Shown here piece after piece: positions 31,983 to 41,873 of a stretch of DNA of 64,000 nt. The stretch is from NCBI RefSeq assembly GCF_016865525.2, contig NZ_CP075169.1, forward strand, positions 1,798,337 through 1,862,336, read 5' to 3'. Position 1 is the first letter of the stretch. Each line of letters opens with the position of its first letter. The DNA comes from Sodalis ligni. GTDB taxonomy: Bacteria; Pseudomonadota; Gammaproteobacteria; Enterobacterales; Enterobacteriaceae. A model generated the notes under the pieces. It searched no databases. It was not told where the DNA came from and was given only the letters and a program-made list of their open reading frames with translations. The position numbers and the translations under genes are program-made.

Positions 31983-33173
31983 TTACAGCACGGCAACAAT
32001 GGCTTCGCACAGCTGCGCCATATTGTCCGTGGTCATGCCCGCCACATTCACCCGGCCGGAATTGACCGCGTAAACGCCGAACTCATCCCGCAGCCGCAGC
32101 ACTTGCTCCTTGGTTAATCCGCTGAACGAGAACATGCCGTTTTGCTGATTGATAAACTCGAAATCCTGTTGCGCGCCTTTTTCCCGCAGCGTACTGACGA
32201 ACAGCTGACGCATGCGTTTAATCCGTTCACGCATACCGGTCAATTCCTGCTCCCACAAGGTACGTAGCGCATCATTGCCCAGAATGGTCGCCACAATGGC
32301 GGCGCCATGGGACGGCGGGTTGGAATAGTTGGCGCGGATACAGGATTTCAGCTGGCTCAAAACGCGGTCTGCGGCTTCGGCATCCGCCGCCACCAGGGTG
32401 CATGCCCCCACCCGTTCGTTATACAGGCCGAAGTTCTTGGAATAGGAGCTGGCGATAATCATTTCGCTGTGGTTTTCAGTGAAAATCCGCAGGCCCTGGG
32501 CATCTTCTTCCAAACCGCGGGCAAAACCCTGGTAGGCAAAATCAAACAGCGGCAGCCAGCCCTTTTCACGGGATAAATCCGCCAGAATGCGCCACTGGGC
32601 CTCGGTAGGATCGATGCCGGTGGGATTATGGCAACAGCCGTGGAAAAGCACCACATCGCCGGCCTGGGCATTTTGCAGGCCCTGCAGCATGCCCTCAAAA
32701 TCCAGCGTATGGTTTGCCGCGTCATAATAGGCATATTCAGCAGTGCCCAGGCCGGCGGAGGCGAACACGCCTTTATGGTTCGGCCAGGAGGGTTGGCTTA
32801 TCCATACGCGCTTTACGGCGGTATTTTTCGCCAGGAAATCGGCGGCCACCCGCAGCCCGCCTGTGCCCCCCGGAGTTTGCGCGGTGCGGGCGCGTTTAGC
32901 GGCAATTATCGGACTGTCTGCGCCGAACAGCAGAACCTGGGTACATTGCCCGAAGGCGGCCAGGCCGTCGATGCCAAGATAGTTTTTGGTGATTTCGCTT
33001 TCCAGCAATATTTGTTCGGCTTTTTTTACGCTGGTGAGCACCGGGGTTTGGCCGGTTTCATCTTTATAGACGCCGATGCCCAGGTTGATTTTGTTCGGAC
33101 GCGGGTCAGCACGGAAAAGATCAAGCAGGCCGAGAATGGGATCGGCAGGAGCTAACGGAATATTTTCAAACAT
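31983..33173 (-). CDS. aspC: aspartate aminotransferase AspC
   Basis: PLP enzyme interconverting aspartate/2-oxoglutarate and oxaloacetate/glutamate, cytoplasmic. The ATG at 33171-33173 gives [20 protein letters not shown] and 396 residues, the E. coli length; an upstream in-frame extension to 33209 is not conserved. The PLP lysine is in [15 protein letters not shown] (about 246), with [13 protein letters not shown] and the C-terminal substrate arginine in [16 protein letters not shown] at 33290-33295 (minus strand) is a likely promoter element. The ompF terminator lies just upstream. Confidence 0.96.
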   Translation of the reverse strand: MFENIPLAPADPILGLLDLFRADPRPNKINLGIGVYKDETGQTPVLTSVKKAEQILLESEITKNYLGIDGLAAFGQCTQVLLFGADSPIIAAKRARTAQTPGGTGGLRVAADFLAKNTAVKRVWISQPSWPNHKGVFASAGLGTAEYAYYDAANHTLDFEGMLQGLQNAQAGDVVLFHGCCHNPTGIDPTEAQWRILADLSREKGWLPLFDFAYQGFARGLEEDAQGLRIFTENHSEMIIASSYSKNFGLYNERVGACTLVAADAEAADRVLSQLKSCIRANYSNPPSHGAAIVATILGNDALRTLWEQELTGMRERIKRMRQLFVSTLREKGAQQDFEFINQQNGMFSFSGLTKEQVLRLRDEFGVYAVNSGRVNVAGMTTDNMAQLCEAIVAVL

Positions 33174-33289
33174 TTTGAAGGGTTCCAGGGGAAAATGAAC
33201 AGTGAGCACAACGTGCTTTCAGGTTACCCAGAAAACCCCTTTGCCAACAGTTTGGATAAAAAATCCCCCCGTTTATCCCCGGTATAGCG

Positions 33290-33295
33290 ATTATA
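33290..33295 (-). promoter_or_regulatory. aspC -10 element
   Basis: TATAAT on the minus strand, about 115 bases upstream of the aspC ATG and immediately after the ompF terminator. No clear -35 is visible. Confidence 0.4.
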
Positions 33296-33299
33296 TGAT

Positions 33300-33331
33300 A
33301 AAAAAAGAAGGCAGGGGAAAACCCTGCCTTC
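33300..33331 (-). terminator. ompF terminator
   Basis: Ten-base perfect stem GAAGGCAGGG / CCCTGCCTTC followed by seven T on the minus strand, 50 bases downstream of the porin stop. Confidence 0.92.
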
Positions 33332-33379
33332 AATATCTCAGCTCAGGACATCAAGTGCCCATGAGAAGTTGACGTCAAC

Positions 33380-34474
33380 TTAGAACTGGTACACTACGCC
33401 CAGGGCAACGGTGTCGCCGGTGGAGTAGCCCAGTTTGTTGTTGTCATTAAGGTCATTAATGATGTAGTCAACATAAGTGGACATGTTTTTGTTGAAGTAG
33501 TAAGTCGCGCCGACTTCGTAGTATTTGATCAGATCAACGTCGCCGATACCTTCAACATCTTTCGCTTTGGACTGGCCGTAAGCGATGGACGGGCGCAGAC
33601 CGAAATCAAACTGGTACTGGGCCACGATCAGGATGTCCTGGGTTTTGTTGGCAAAACCCGTATTGGTATTCAGATTGCTTGACATCCAGGTGGCATTACG
33701 GGTTTCGCCGTAAGTGGCAGCCAGATATACGTTGTTAGCATCATATTTCAGAGAGGTCGCCCACTGTTCGGCACGGTCGCCGCCACCGAAAGCAAGGTTT
33801 TGCTGCGCGTTGGTACGATCTGAGGAAGCATAAGCACCTACGATACCCACGCCGATGGGGGAAACGTAAGAGACTGAACCGCCGTAACCGTCGCCATTAG
33901 AGCGATGCGGGTCAGTTGAACGGTCGTTTTTACCCTGGTATTGCAGGGCAAAATCCAGGCCGTCAGCCAGACCGAAGAAGTTGGTGTTACGATAGGTAGC
34001 CACACCGGTGGTACGGCCGACCATGAAGTTATCGGTGTAAGCGGTATCCCCACCGAATTCCGGCAACATATCGGTCCAGCCCAGTGCGTCGTAAACAACA
34101 CCGTAGTTACGGCCGTAATCGATTGAACCCGCGTCGGCAAATTTCAAACCGGCAAAGCCCAAACGAGTCTTGGTACCGTCATTGTGGTCAGCGCCGCCTT
34201 CAGTGTCGTTTGCAGCGATTTGGTATTCCCATTGGCCGTAACCGGTCAATTGGTCGTTAATTTGGGTTTCGCCTTTGAAGCCGAGACGAGCATAAGACTC
34301 ATCGCCGTCGCCCGCGAAACCGCCATCGTTGTCGCTGGAGAAGTAATGCAGGCCGTCCAAACGTCCGTAAAGGTCCAGTTTGTTGCCATCTTTGTTATAG
34401 ATTTCGGCCGCGTTTACAGCACCCGCAGCCAACAAGGCCGGAATTACAAATGCAAGAATAGTGCGCTTCATCAT
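33380..34474 (-). CDS. ompF: OmpF-type general porin
   Basis: Trimeric outer-membrane porin for small hydrophilic solutes. The start [22 protein letters not shown] at 34472-34474 supplies a signal peptide cut before [15 protein letters not shown]; the preprotein has 364 residues (E. coli OmpF 362). The GAGGGTAAT ribosome site and leader are nearly those of E. coli ompF. The constriction-loop motif PEFGGDTAY is present, and the protein ends in a C-terminal aromatic (GVVYQF) needed for assembly. The position between asnS and aspC is that of ompF rather than of ompC. Confidence 0.95.
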   Translation of the reverse strand: MMKRTILAFVIPALLAAGAVNAAEIYNKDGNKLDLYGRLDGLHYFSSDNDGGFAGDGDESYARLGFKGETQINDQLTGYGQWEYQIAANDTEGGADHNDGTKTRLGFAGLKFADAGSIDYGRNYGVVYDALGWTDMLPEFGGDTAYTDNFMVGRTTGVATYRNTNFFGLADGLDFALQYQGKNDRSTDPHRSNGDGYGGSVSYVSPIGVGIVGAYASSDRTNAQQNLAFGGGDRAEQWATSLKYDANNVYLAATYGETRNATWMSSNLNTNTGFANKTQDILIVAQYQFDFGLRPSIAYGQSKAKDVEGIGDVDLIKYYEVGATYYFNKNMSTYVDYIINDLNDNNKLGYSTGDTVALGVVYQF

Positions 34475-34734
34475 TATTACCCTCATTGGTTTTATTTGGA
34501 CACCTGCCACTGCCGCTAATAATTTCTTACAGAAGTCATAGTTTCGACATGAACTATAAATTCTAATGAAACATTAATGAGAGTTTGGTGTCTTTCTGTG
34601 TCTGCACGCAGTGTTCCATTCACAGACATGTTAATCCACACAGAAAATGCTACAAAGGTCGCAATAATGTTTCAGAGGGAAACAGAGTATTGCAAAATGT
34701 AAATATGAGGGAACTTTGTGAGAGAACTCAAACT
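34475..34734 (-). promoter_or_regulatory. ompF promoter with OmpR boxes and conserved leader
   Basis: On the minus strand three consecutive OmpR-type boxes can be aligned to E. coli F1-F3: TTTACATTTTGCAATACTC (about 34683-34703), then about 34662-34682 and 34643-34661. A -10 (AACACT, 34610-34615) and the conserved leader starting GCAGACACA follow, with the block GGCAGTGGCAGGTGTC retained before the ribosome site. The leader is the region paired by MicF in E. coli. This fills most of the 334-base gap between ompF and asnS. Confidence 0.7.
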
Positions 34735-34765
34735 TTAAAATAATAAAGGCCAGCAATGCTGGCCT
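34735..34765 (-). terminator. asnS terminator
   Basis: AGGCCAGC / GCTGGCCT eight-base stem with a 3-base loop, followed on the minus strand by TTTATTATTTT. Confidence 0.8.
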
Positions 34766-34808
34766 AAAGAGTTTATATATATGTTTTTCTTATATTTAAT
34801 GAAGAATT

Positions 34809-36209
34809 TTAGAAGTTCGCATTGCGCGGACTGCGGGGGAAGGGGATCACATCACGAATATTTTGCATTCCTGTGACATAAACCACCAATCGTTCAAAAC
34901 CTAACCCAAAACCAGAATGCGGAACGGTGCCGTAACGGCGGAGATCACGATACCACCAATAATCTTCTTTATTCAATCCCATTTCAGTCAAACGCTGGTC
35001 CAGACGATCAAGGCGCTCTTCGCGCTGCGAACCGCCGATAATTTCACCGATACCCGGTGCCAGCACATCCATGGCGGCTACCGTCTTGCCATCGTCGTTC
35101 ATACGCATGTAAAAGGCTTTGATATCTTTGGGATAGTTCTTTACCACCACCGGCGCATGGAAATGTTTTTCCGCCAGATAGCGTTCATGTTCCGAGGAAA
35201 GATCGATGCCCCAGGAGACCGGGTTTTCAAAGTTCTGCCCGGAAGCCTGCAGGATGTTAACCGCCTCGGTATAATCTACCTGGGCAAAATCAGAGGCGAT
35301 AAACTGTTCAAGACGGGTGATGGCTTCTTTGTCCACGCGCTCGGCGAAAAACTTCATATCGTCGGCCCTTTCGGTCAGCACAGCGTTGAAGACATATTTC
35401 AGCAGGTCTTCAGCCAACGCCGCGATATCATTGAGGTCAGCGAAGGCCACTTCCGGTTCCATCATCCAGAATTCTGCCAGGTGCCGGGTGGTATTGGAGT
35501 TTTCCGCCCGGAAAGTCGGACCAAAAGTGTAAACCTTGGATAATGCGCAGGCATAGGTTTCGGCATTCAATTGGCCGGAAACCGTCAGAAAGGCTTCTTT
35601 GCCAAAAAAATCCTCATCAAAATTGACTTTTCCCTGGGCATCCCGCGGCAGGTTTTCGACATCCAGAGTGGAAACGCGGAACATTTCCCCCGCGCCTTCA
35701 GCATCCGAGGCTGTGATAAGGGGAGTGGATACCCAGAAGAAGCCCCGCTCGTGCATAAAGCGGTGAATGGCTTGAGCCAGGGTATTGCGTACCCGGGCCA
35801 CGGCCCCGATCATATTGGTGCGGGGACGCAGATGCGCCACTTCGCGCAGGTATTCAACGCTATGGCGTTTCGCCGCCATCGGATAGGTATCGGGATCATC
35901 CACCCAGCCCAGCACGTCGACTTTTTCCGCCTGGATTTCAAAACGCTGTCCGCCGCCCAGGGATTCAACCACCCGGCCGGTTACCGCCACCGAGCAGCCG
36001 GTGGTCAGACGCAAAACATCGTCTTTATAATTCGGCAAAGTATTATTTATGACCGCCTGTAATGGATCAAAGCAGGAACCGTCGTAGACGGCAAGAAAGG
36101 AGATACCGGCTTTTGAATCTCTCCGGGTACGCACCCAACCCTGTACAGTGACTTCACTGTCAGCTGGCATGCGCCCATGCAGTACGTCGACTACAGGCAC
36201 TACGCTCAT
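34809..36209 (-). CDS. asnS: asparaginyl-tRNA synthetase
   Basis: Class IIb aminoacyl-tRNA synthetase charging tRNA-Asn. 466 residues, the same as E. coli. An N-terminal OB anticodon-binding domain (about 1-110, [12 protein letters not shown]) precedes the catalytic core with motif 2 ([20 protein letters not shown]) and motif 3 ([15 protein letters not shown]). It is followed by its own terminator and then ompF, as in E. coli. Confidence 0.97.
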   Translation of the reverse strand: MSVVPVVDVLHGRMPADSEVTVQGWVRTRRDSKAGISFLAVYDGSCFDPLQAVINNTLPNYKDDVLRLTTGCSVAVTGRVVESLGGGQRFEIQAEKVDVLGWVDDPDTYPMAAKRHSVEYLREVAHLRPRTNMIGAVARVRNTLAQAIHRFMHERGFFWVSTPLITASDAEGAGEMFRVSTLDVENLPRDAQGKVNFDEDFFGKEAFLTVSGQLNAETYACALSKVYTFGPTFRAENSNTTRHLAEFWMMEPEVAFADLNDIAALAEDLLKYVFNAVLTERADDMKFFAERVDKEAITRLEQFIASDFAQVDYTEAVNILQASGQNFENPVSWGIDLSSEHERYLAEKHFHAPVVVKNYPKDIKAFYMRMNDDGKTVAAMDVLAPGIGEIIGGSQREERLDRLDQRLTEMGLNKEDYWWYRDLRRYGTVPHSGFGLGFERLVVYVTGMQNIRDVIPFPRSPRNANF

Positions 36210-36377
36210 AAAATACTCTCTTAACTCAGGTTGATTTGAAATAGGGCTTTATCGCCGATGCGAAGGGTTAATATGTTACTTGGCGGGCGGAAGGACACAA
36301 GCAAAAAACACCGTTTTGCCCAGAGAATTTGAATCTCGGCATTCGGCTCGCGCCGGAAATAATTCCGGCGCAATCAT

Positions 36378-37583
36378 TCAGCTGGCTTTTTTGACCTGGG
36401 GTAAATCGAACGCTTTGCGCAGCGCCCTGACAAAGGCTTTATCGTGGCACATGGTCTTGCCGGGGCTATCGGAGAGTTTTGCGACAGGTTTGCCGTTGCA
36501 CTCCACCAGCTTGATCACGATATTCAATGGCTTGACGCCGGGGATGTCGCAGGTAAGACGGGTGCCGATACCAAACACCAAATTCACGCGCTGCCAGAAA
36601 TGGCGGTATAACTTCAGCGCCTGATCAAAATCAAGGCTGTCGGAGAAGACCAGCGTTTTGGTCAGCGGATCGATGCCCAGCTTCTGGTAGTGAACGATGG
36701 CTTTTTCTCCCCATTCCACCGGATCGCCCGAGTCATGGCGAAGCCCTTGGTAGCGCTTGGCGAAGTCCGCGCCGAAATCGCGCAGAAATGCGTCCATGGT
36801 AATGCAATCGGTTAGCGCGATACCCAATTGGTCAGGATATTCATCCAGCCAGGCCTGCAATGCGGCGCGTTGACTGGTGGCCAGCTCCGGACTGATCTGC
36901 TGGTGGGCCTGGAACCATTCATGGGCCTGCGTTCCCACCGGCGTCAGGGAAAGCTCCCTGGCCATATCGTAATTGCTGGTGCCGATCAGATAGGGAAAAT
37001 CTTGTTTCAGTTCGGCGACCACATCATATTGCACCTGGCGTGAAAAGCGCCGGCGGGTGCCGAAATCCATCAGCTTGAAATGGGAAATATCCACATCCCG
37101 GCTGGCTTCCCGGAAATGCTGGAGTTTTTGCCGCAGTTGCGCCAGCGCCATGTCGCGAAGATTGCAGGGGGAACGATGGTGGTGGACCACTTCGCTTATT
37201 ACCGCCAGCAGCGGCACCTCCCATAAAATCACTTCCCGCCAGGGGCCGGTAATGCGGATATCCAGTTTGCCGTGATGATTGCGCACACTCACCTGCCGGG
37301 GATCGAAACGGAACGACCGCAGCCAAGTCAGGTAATCCTGCCGGAAGAACGGCAGTCCGGCCAGATAACCCATCTCCTGGTCGGTCAGGGCAAGATCGCG
37401 CATCATTTCAATCTGTGCGCTGATATCGCCGGCATACTCACCCAGTAAATCGTCGCCGCGGCAACGGAATTCAGCGGCGACGGTGACGTCGTGGTATCGG
37501 TGATATACCGCCTGCTGCATATGCAGCTTATAGGCATCGGTATCGAGTATCGACGATAAAATCGGCTTAGTGGCTAAATTCAT
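36378..37583 (-). CDS. pncB: nicotinate phosphoribosyltransferase PncB
   Basis: Converts nicotinate and PRPP to nicotinate mononucleotide in NAD salvage. 401 residues (E. coli 400) from [20 protein letters not shown]. Conserved blocks are [17 protein letters not shown], the phosphorylated-histidine region GTQAHEWF (about 219) and GIGTRLTCD. It is oriented leftward, divergent from pepN, as in E. coli. Confidence 0.96.
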   Translation of the reverse strand: MNLATKPILSSILDTDAYKLHMQQAVYHRYHDVTVAAEFRCRGDDLLGEYAGDISAQIEMMRDLALTDQEMGYLAGLPFFRQDYLTWLRSFRFDPRQVSVRNHHGKLDIRITGPWREVILWEVPLLAVISEVVHHHRSPCNLRDMALAQLRQKLQHFREASRDVDISHFKLMDFGTRRRFSRQVQYDVVAELKQDFPYLIGTSNYDMARELSLTPVGTQAHEWFQAHQQISPELATSQRAALQAWLDEYPDQLGIALTDCITMDAFLRDFGADFAKRYQGLRHDSGDPVEWGEKAIVHYQKLGIDPLTKTLVFSDSLDFDQALKLYRHFWQRVNLVFGIGTRLTCDIPGVKPLNIVIKLVECNGKPVAKLSDSPGKTMCHDKAFVRALRKAFDLPQVKKAS

Positions 37584-37887
37584 GGCGCGTTACAGCATCC
37601 TCTTACGACGCAAAATCACAGTCGGCAAATGGCGAAACGACTGAAGTCTTTCCGGGCTTTCTTATAAGTGTAGTCACATCAAATCATAGATTGCGTAATA
37701 ACGTCGAGGCTTAAACGTGCCGTTCTGCCGGATTAAGCCGGTATGAAAAACGCCAAAGCCCATGGTATTGCTTCATTTTTATCCGATCCGAAGCATTTTA
37801 AGAAATGCATTCGTTTACAATGGCAACATAGCCTTAACAGGAATAGACTTATTCCGAGAAATCTATGACGATGCCAAAAGGTTAATT
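37584..37887. promoter_or_regulatory. pncB-pepN divergent promoter region
   Basis: 304 bases between divergent genes. A TACAAT -10 candidate for pepN is at 37816-37821. No clear operator for a known regulator such as NadR is seen. A 134-codon open frame that begins here is the pepN N-terminus with a spurious upstream extension. Confidence 0.35.
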
Positions 37888-40508
37888 ATGACTCAGCAGC
37901 CGCAAGCAAAATACCGCCATGATTATCGTGCGCCGGATTATACCATCACCGATATCAGCCTGGAATTTGATCTCAATGCCGAAACCACCACGGTGACGGC
38001 GGTCAGCAAAGTAGTCCGCCACGGTCAGCCAGGGGCGCCTTTGTTGTTGAACGGAGAGGATCTCCAATTACTCGTGATCCGTGTCGATGGCCGGGAGTGG
38101 TCGCACTACCGCCAGGAAGCCCTGGGCTGGTCATTGAACAGTTGCCGGAGGCGTTTACATTGACCATTGTCAATGTGATTCATCCGGCGGAAAACTCCGC
38201 CCTGGAAGGGCTGTATCTCTCCGGCGATGCCTTGTGCACACAGTGCGAAGCGGAAGGTTTCCGCCATATTACCTATTATCTCGATCGTCCCGACGTCCTG
38301 GCGCGTTTTACCACGCGGATCACCGCGGACAAAGACCGCTATCCCTTTTTGTTGTCCAACGGCAACCTGATTGATAAAGGCGACAACGAGGATGGCCGCC
38401 ATTGGGTGGTCTGGCAAGATCCTTTCCCCAAACCCTGCTATCTGTTTGCCCTGGTGGCCGGCGATTTTGACGTTTTGCGCGACTCTTTTACCATCCAATC
38501 GGGGCGGGAAGTGGCGCTGGAGCTGTTTGTGGACCGCGGCAACCTGGATCGCGCCGGCTGGGCCATGACCTCGCTGAAAAACGCCATGCGCTGGGACGAA
38601 ACCCGCTTCGGCCTGGAATACGACCTTGACATCTATATGGTTGTGGCCGTGGATTTCTTCAATATGGGGGCGATGGAAAATAAAGGCCTGAACGTATTCA
38701 ACTCCAAATATGTTCTGGCGAGGGCACAGACCGCTACCGATAACGATTATCTCAATATAGAACGGGTCATCGGCCACGAGTATTTTCATAACTGGACCGG
38801 CAATCGCATTACCTGTCGCGACTGGTTCCAGCTCAGCCTGAAAGAGGGACTGACCGTTTTTCGCGATCAGGAGTTCAGTGCCGATCTGGGTTCGCGCGCG
38901 GTGAATCGCATCGGCAATGTCCGGGTCATGCGCGGCTCCCAGTTTGCCGAGGACGCCAGCCCGATGGCTCATCCGATTCGTCCTGATATGGTTATCGAGA
39001 TGAATAACTTCTATACCCTCACCGTATATGAGAAGGGTGCGGAAGTGATTCGCATGATGCATACGCTGCTGGGTGAGGAGAAATTCCAGGCGGGGATGCG
39101 GCTTTATGTCAAACGCCATGACGGCAGCGCCGCCACCTGCGATGATTTCGTCAATGCCATGGAGCAGGCATCCGGCGTTGATCTGACGTTGTTCCGCCGG
39201 TGGTACGGTCAATCCGGCACACCGGTACTTACGATCCGGGACGATTACAATCCCGAGCTGCGTCAATATCAACTGCACGTGAGCCAGATGACGCCGCCCA
39301 CCGCTGGGCAAAAGGAGAAGCTGCCGTTACATATCCCCCTGAATATTGAATTGTATGATGTGGAAGGCCAGGTTATTCCGCTGCAGCGGGAGGGCAGGCC
39401 GGTGAATAATGTGCTGAACGTTACCGAAGCGGTGCAGACCTTTATTTTCGACGACGTGCCGTCATTGCCGATTCCTTCGCTGTTGCGCGGCTTTTCGGCG
39501 CCGGTGAAGCTTGATTACCCTTACGGCGATCAGCAACTGGTATCGCTGATGCGTTTTGCCACCGACGAGTTTTCCCGTTGGGACGCGGCGCAAAGCCTGC
39601 TTTCCATTTATATCCGCCTGAGCGTGGCGCGCTTTCGCCAAGGACAGCCCCTGACGCTGCCCCTGCATGTGGCCGATGCCTTCCGGGGCATATTGCTCGA
39701 TCCCGGCCTTGATCCGGCCTTGGCCGCGCAAATCCTGACCCTGCCCGGTGAAAACGAAATGGCGGAGCTGTTTGAGAAAATTGATCCCGCCGCCATCCAC
39801 GCGGTGCACGAGGCCTTGATTCGATGTCTGGCGACGGAGCTTGGGGATGAACTGCTGGCGGTTTACCATGCCAACAAAACGCCGCTATACCGGGTGGAGC
39901 AACAGGACATCGGCAAGCGCGCCTTGCGGAATATCTGCCTGTTCTATCTGGCGTTCGGCGAACACGATCAGGCGGTGGCGCTGACCACGCAACAGTATCA
40001 CCAGGCGGATAATATGACCGACATGCTGGCTGCCCTCGGCGCCGCCGTAGCGGCTCAACTGCCTTGCCAGGCGACCCTGCTGGCGGATTTCGACGAGCAT
40101 TGGCATCACGACGGACTGGTAATGGACAAGTGGTTTACCCTACAGGCCACCAGCCCGGCCACCGATGCCCTGAGCCAGGTCAAGATTCTTTTGACGCATC
40201 GTTCATTCAGCCTGAACAATCCCAATCGCATCCGCGCGTTAATCGGCGCCTTCACCGCCGGCAATCCCTCGGCGTTCCATGCCGCCGACGGCAGCGGTTA
40301 CCGCTTCCTTGCGGAAATCCTCGTTGAGCTCAATACCCGCAATCCCCAGGTGGCTTCCCGGCTTATCGAACCGCTGATCCGTTTGCAGCGTTACGACGAT
40401 TCGCGCCAGGCGCTAATGCGCCAGGCGCTGACAACGCTGCAGGCCTTGCCGAACTTGTCCGGCGATCTCTATGAGAAAATCACCAAGGCGCTGGCTACGG
40501 AACAATAA
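37888..40508 (+). pseudogene. pepN: aminopeptidase N, one-base frameshift near codon 83
   Basis: M1-family zinc aminopeptidase of the cytoplasm. The ATG at 37888 follows AAAGG and gives MTQQPQAKYRHDYRAPDYT, as in E. coli. The frame runs to YRQEALG and is then lost; the expected CTG GGG CTG GTC ATT GAA is seen with one G fewer (about 38124-38128). The rest ([12 protein letters not shown] onward) is open to 40508. Restored length is 873 residues (E. coli 870). The catalytic parts MGAMENKGL and HEYFHNW with its downstream glutamate are intact. A protein of about 800 residues lacking the N-terminal strands could start at 38097 but has no ribosome site. Confidence 0.88.
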
Positions 40509-40513
40509 GACGC

Positions 40514-40533
40514 AGGCCAGCATAGGCCGGCCG
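40514..40533 (+). repeat. left copy of the pepN terminator hairpin
   Basis: AGGCCAGCATAGGCCGGCCG, one mismatch from the copy at 40697-40716. It has lost its T-run because repeat copy 3 lies directly against it. Confidence 0.75.
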
Positions 40534-40696
40534 CAGACTGCTGACAAACGCACTCGGAGTCAATAAGGTGGGACAGGCTGCCAGAAGAGTAAACCGTCCG
40601 CGCCATGGATGGCGCGGATCGAGCCTACAAGGATGTATTCACGGCGTGTTTACGATCTGGCAGCCTGTTCCGACCGGGCACTTTGTCAATAAGCTC
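40534..40696 (+). repeat. palindromic interspersed repeat, copy 3, between duplicated terminator hairpins
   Basis: 163-bp element collinear with copy 2; the 102-bp core at 40570-40671 has arms GGGACAGGCTGCCAG / CTGGCAGCCTGTTCC. It is flanked by 20-base copies of the pepN terminator stem at 40514-40533 and 40697-40716. The flanking duplication differs in sequence from that at copy 2, so it comes from the locus and not from the element. Confidence 0.85.
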
Positions 40697-40725
40697 AGGC
40701 CGGCATAGGCCGGCCGTTTTTTTTT
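40697..40725 (+). terminator. pepN terminator (right hairpin copy)
   Basis: GGCCGGC-ATAG-GCCGGCC stem followed by nine T; the functional copy of the duplicated hairpin. Confidence 0.9.
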
Positions 40726-40880
40726 GCGCGGCCTCTCTGATATTCCGCAACCCTTTTTGCCTCGCGGCGCTACTTTCCCCCATGATACAAAAACGGGGCC
40801 GGCCCGGTATGCATTTCGCTTATTGCACATGTTTGCGTGCATGAGCGGGGGAAAGTTTCATTGCGTAAATGGGGGGAAGC
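40726..40880. other. pepN-ecsC-family gap
   Basis: Remaining upstream sequence of the EcsC-family gene. No convincing promoter is visible beyond AT-poor -35/-10 candidates near 40800-40835. Short open frames are not supported. Confidence 0.3.
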
Positions 40881-41735
40881 ATGATGATCCCGGATCATTA
40901 TGAACGACAGGCCATGCTCGAAATACAGCATTGGAAAAATCCGCGGGCCGGCGGTTCACTCAGGGCATTTAAAGTGATTAATAAGCCGCTGGACTCACTT
41001 GGGAACGCCATTTTACAGGCGCCAGGCATCGGCGGGATTTTGCAGGGCGTGATCATCGCCCTTACCGGTGTTTGCAATGATTTGGCGCAATTAAGCGTCA
41101 GGCCACAGGCCATCTTCGAGGAGTTCCGCCGTGACGGGTGGAGCGGCGTGGCGTCCCTTGGTGATATCGGCGCCTTGTCTCTGGCCGGCATCGATAAAAC
41201 GGTAGGATCCCTGTCGGCCAAATATAAAGGACTGGCGCTGGCGGAAGGCATGGGGGCGGGGCTTACGGGCATCGCCGGGCTGGCGCTGGATATTCCGTCG
41301 CTGATTACGCTCAATTTGCGGGCCGTCGGCGAATATGCCACCTATTACGGCTTCGATATCAATAAACAGGAAGAAAAACTCTTTGCCCTACAAATTATGG
41401 GCCTGGTTTCTTCCCCCTCCGACGCCGCAAAAAATATCGCCATGGCGCAGTTGGCTGCCATAGCCCGGGATACGGCCAAAAAAAGAACTTGGCAACAATT
41501 GGAAAAACATGCCCTGGTGAAAATTATCCAGGAAATAGCTAAAACGCTGGGTATCCGTTTAACCAAGGCCAAACTGGCGCAAACCTTGCCGATTGTCGGG
41601 GCGGTAGTAGGCGGCGGTTACAACGTCTATTTCACCACTCAGGTGTGTGATGCCGCCTATTATTTATACCGGGAACGTTTTCTATCAATGAGATTCGGGC
41701 CGCAGGTAACCGCTGTCGCCGTCAGGCCGGCCTAA
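40881..41735 (+). CDS. EcsC-family protein
   Basis: 284 residues from the ATG at 40881 (a second ATG follows at once); GGGGGGAA lies just upstream, so either may be used, and an ATG at 40869 is inside that SD. The family (EcsC, after a B. subtilis ABC-locus protein) has no assigned activity. Visible features are an amphipathic N-terminus, glycine-rich hydrophobic stretches (about 40-65, 115-140 and 240-260, e.g. LPIVGAVVGGGYNVYFT), and no signal peptide. Isolated rightward gene, convergent with the ABC operon. It marks the left border of the accessory block between pepN and pyrD. Confidence 0.8.
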   Translation: MMIPDHYERQAMLEIQHWKNPRAGGSLRAFKVINKPLDSLGNAILQAPGIGGILQGVIIALTGVCNDLAQLSVRPQAIFEEFRRDGWSGVASLGDIGALSLAGIDKTVGSLSAKYKGLALAEGMGAGLTGIAGLALDIPSLITLNLRAVGEYATYYGFDINKQEEKLFALQIMGLVSSPSDAAKNIAMAQLAAIARDTAKKRTWQQLEKHALVKIIQEIAKTLGIRLTKAKLAQTLPIVGAVVGGGYNVYFTTQVCDAAYYLYRERFLSMRFGPQVTAVAVRPA

Positions 41736-41873
41736 GCGACGCGCCGGTCCCGCACCGCGCCAGTGTGCAGGACCATAAAGTCGTAGGGCATATTATGCCG
41801 TTGGGCGCCGCGAAAGCTGATACCCTGCGTGGCGGAAAAGGAGCGGTCATCGGCAGCCGGTACCGGGGCTGTG

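Noticed and set aside
28167..40696. Palindromic repeats as ERIC elements
   Set aside because: Length and palindromic nature are similar, but the core arms (GGGACAGGCTGCCAG) do not match the ERIC consensus as remembered, so no family name is assigned.
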